Shown here piece by piece: positions 62,843 to 64,000 of a stretch of DNA of 64,000 nucleotides. The position numbers and the translations under genes were made by a program. The stretch comes from Pseudogymnoascus destructans (Eukaryota; Ascomycota; Leotiomycetes; Thelebolales; Thelebolaceae). The notes under the pieces are model-generated. The model saw only the letters and a list, made by a program, of their open reading frames with translations, was not told the DNA's origin and searched no databases. The stretch's first letter is position 1. The number at the start of each line of letters is the position of its first letter. The stretch is taken from the NCBI RefSeq assembly GCF_001641265.1, contig NW_020167544.1:124001-188000 (forward strand). Direction: 5' to 3'.

Positions 62843-62858
62843 AGGGGAAGGGAGCGAG
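62843..62858 (+). promoter_or_regulatory. Polypurine tract before the 3' LTR
   Basis: AGGGGAAGGGAGCGAG immediately precedes the 3' LTR. It is the expected primer for plus-strand DNA synthesis. Confidence 0.8.
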
Positions 62859-63333
62859 TGTTACGACGGAACAAGAAGGCTGGCCAACTACAGGACAGGA
62901 AGGAGGGAGGTCGCATGAGACCGGCCCTGGTACCTGGAGGGGCAGCGGGGAATAGTAGTTCCGAAAGTATCACGTGACGGACTTGCAGGATGATGAGAAG
63001 AGTCCTAAGAGTCCAGGACTCCGAGGACTCGAGTGAGTTCCCAGGAGTCCACTAGGCACGTGATGGACTCGCAGGATGATGAGAAGAGTCCTAAGAGTCC
63101 AGGACTCCGAGGACTCGAGTGAGTTTCCAAGAGTCCACTAGGCACGACGCCACTATATAAGTAGATAGTATTTCCTTAGATAGGAGCTTCGTGCTCAACT
63201 CAATACAGTATTTGTTATATACTAGTAACGTGTTACTTGAAGCCTTTGTGTCTGATCCCCTGCCTCCTCTGATAAGTAAACCTTTACGCAAGAGAACCTC
63301 TGTGTCTTCTATCGTTTAGAAGTCAGCGTTACA
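62859..63333 (+). repeat. 3' LTR of the chromovirus
   Basis: 475 bp, base for base the same as the 5' LTR as far as I could compare by eye. Followed by the TCAGG target duplication. Confidence 0.93.
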
Positions 63334-63685
63334 TCAGGGATAAGTCAGAGGTTAGTACCTCACTGACTTTTCAGAAACAAGGAGTAACAAGATCAATGCT
63401 TGGAAGCTTGGAAAAGACGTGGAAGTATGTGATAGTCGATTTACTGTATTGTCTGCTTGCCCTTTCTTAAGGAAAGGGCAATCCTATTTATGCTAAAGGA
63501 GTGTAGTTCTCTCATTTTCCAAGACTTTCCATGACTAACCAGGCTTGGTAACTGTAGTCGACATAAGAGAATCCCATAGAACCATCTCCTAGGTTCCTAG
63601 CCTATAGGAAGTGAAAGGAGGTCCAAGGTCAGAGTACCCCTATAGACAAAGAGCTATCGTTCATGTTCATAGGCCTCTAGTTGAT

Positions 63686-63832
63686 AGAGATATGTCATGT
63701 GTAATTAGCCCAGTAACTAAGGAGTGATGTCATGTAATGAATCATAGAGGGTTGTAGAGATATGCTATGTGGTCATATCGGCCCAGTAACTAAGGAGCAA
63801 TGACGTGTAATGAATCATAGAGGGTTGTAGCA
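63686..63832. repeat. Two tandem ~70-bp units inside the long LTR form
   Basis: Each unit contains AGAGATATG(T/C), then GCCCAGTAACTAAGGAG, and TGTAATGAATCATAGAGGG. They lie within the extra block that distinguishes this LTR from the short solo copy. Confidence 0.75.
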
Positions 63833-64000
63833 ATCGTTGAGTAGTATTGCTCTTGTTGTTGGTCTGACAAGCCAAAATATGTATAGTGACTTGTAGGTTT
63901 GAGGAGGAGATTTCTAAGTTTGCTCTTGAGTTTGATAGCAAACTGAGTGCAACGAATGTCAGTATGACATTTAGCATAAATAGGATTGCCCTTTCCTTAA

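Larger units (their letters stand above)
56335..63333 (+). mobile_element. Near-intact Ty3/Gypsy chromovirus
   Basis: A 6,999-bp LTR retrotransposon with identical-looking 475-bp LTRs starting TGTTACG and ending CGTTACA. It is flanked by a perfect 5-bp target duplication TCAGG (56330-56334 and 63334-63338). Order: gag with zinc knuckle, protease, reverse transcriptase, RNase H, integrase and C-terminal chromodomain, plus an antisense ORF before the 3' LTR. Identical LTRs mean a recent insertion. One UGA in reverse transcriptase is the only clear defect in the main ORFs. Confidence 0.95.
56140..63969 (-). mobile_element. Second-family LTR, long form, split by the Ty3 insertion
   Basis: The LTR is on the minus strand in two pieces, 56140-56334 and 63339-63969. 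Its ends match the 431-bp solo LTR at 21130-21560, but it totals about 826 bp. An extra ~400-bp block is inserted in the middle, bounded by a GCCCTTTCTTAAGGAAAGGGC palindrome at 63468-63488. The intact Ty3 element sits inside with TCAGG duplicated. No matching 5-bp duplication flanks the LTR itself (GTACT versus TTTAG). Confidence 0.82.

Overview
The window looks like nuclear DNA of a filamentous ascomycete (Pezizomycotina). Genes are split by short GT-AG introns of about 45-100 nt with CTAAC/CTGAC-like branch sites, and the housekeeping proteins (Pap1, Sec63, Nto1, EB1, Vam7, CSN1, Mhr1, Hsp104) have the fungal form. Ty3, copia, hAT and pogo/Fot1-type transposons are present, together with a NACHT-ankyrin relic and a Kex2-type ribosomal peptide precursor. 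Leotiomycetes or a neighbouring class is possible, but the class cannot be fixed by eye. No bacterial operon, CRISPR array, rRNA or convincing tRNA was seen.

Layout. 0.4-1.8 kb: NACHT-ankyrin pseudogene. 2.8-10.5 kb: ordinary gene block, with poly(A) polymerase and SEC63 sharing a divergent promoter, a short secreted-type fragment and an alpha/beta hydrolase. 11-14 kb: decayed sequence. 14-28 kb: nested transposon graveyard holding a truncated hAT, a copia fragment inside a split Ty3 LTR, a gag fragment split by a solo LTR, an opposite-strand Ty3 fragment, a Fot1/pogo relic and a complete but dead hAT element. 28.4-31.8 kb: a small RiPP locus, with a repeat-containing secreted precursor facing away from a UstYa-family (DUF3328) oxidase. 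33-55 kb: dense housekeeping block (NTO1, EB1, VAM7, an unrecognised nuclear-looking protein, a sulfotransferase-like P-loop protein, CSN1, a DUF3431 membrane protein, MHR1, HSP104). 55-64 kb: a 90-bp-arm hairpin just after HSP104, a hAT N-terminal fragment, and an almost intact 6,999-bp Ty3 chromovirus nested in another LTR.

Most notable: (1) the RiPP locus, whose precursor carries three AYVW cores between Kex2 sites 2.1 kb from a UstYa oxidase, a combination expected to give a cyclic peptide of a core type I do not recognise; (2) the chromovirus, with identical 475-bp LTRs, a perfect 5-bp target duplication, an A-AAA-AAC slippery site on the gag stop, a probable self-priming binding site, one UGA in reverse transcriptase and an antisense Zn2Cys6-like ORF; (3) a duplicated motif shared by the introns of one hAT transposase; (4) the hairpin in the HSP104 3' region.

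Exon borders of the main genes were set by hand from splice signals and protein continuity. Each multi-exon model sums to a whole number of codons, but none was checked against RNA or databases.
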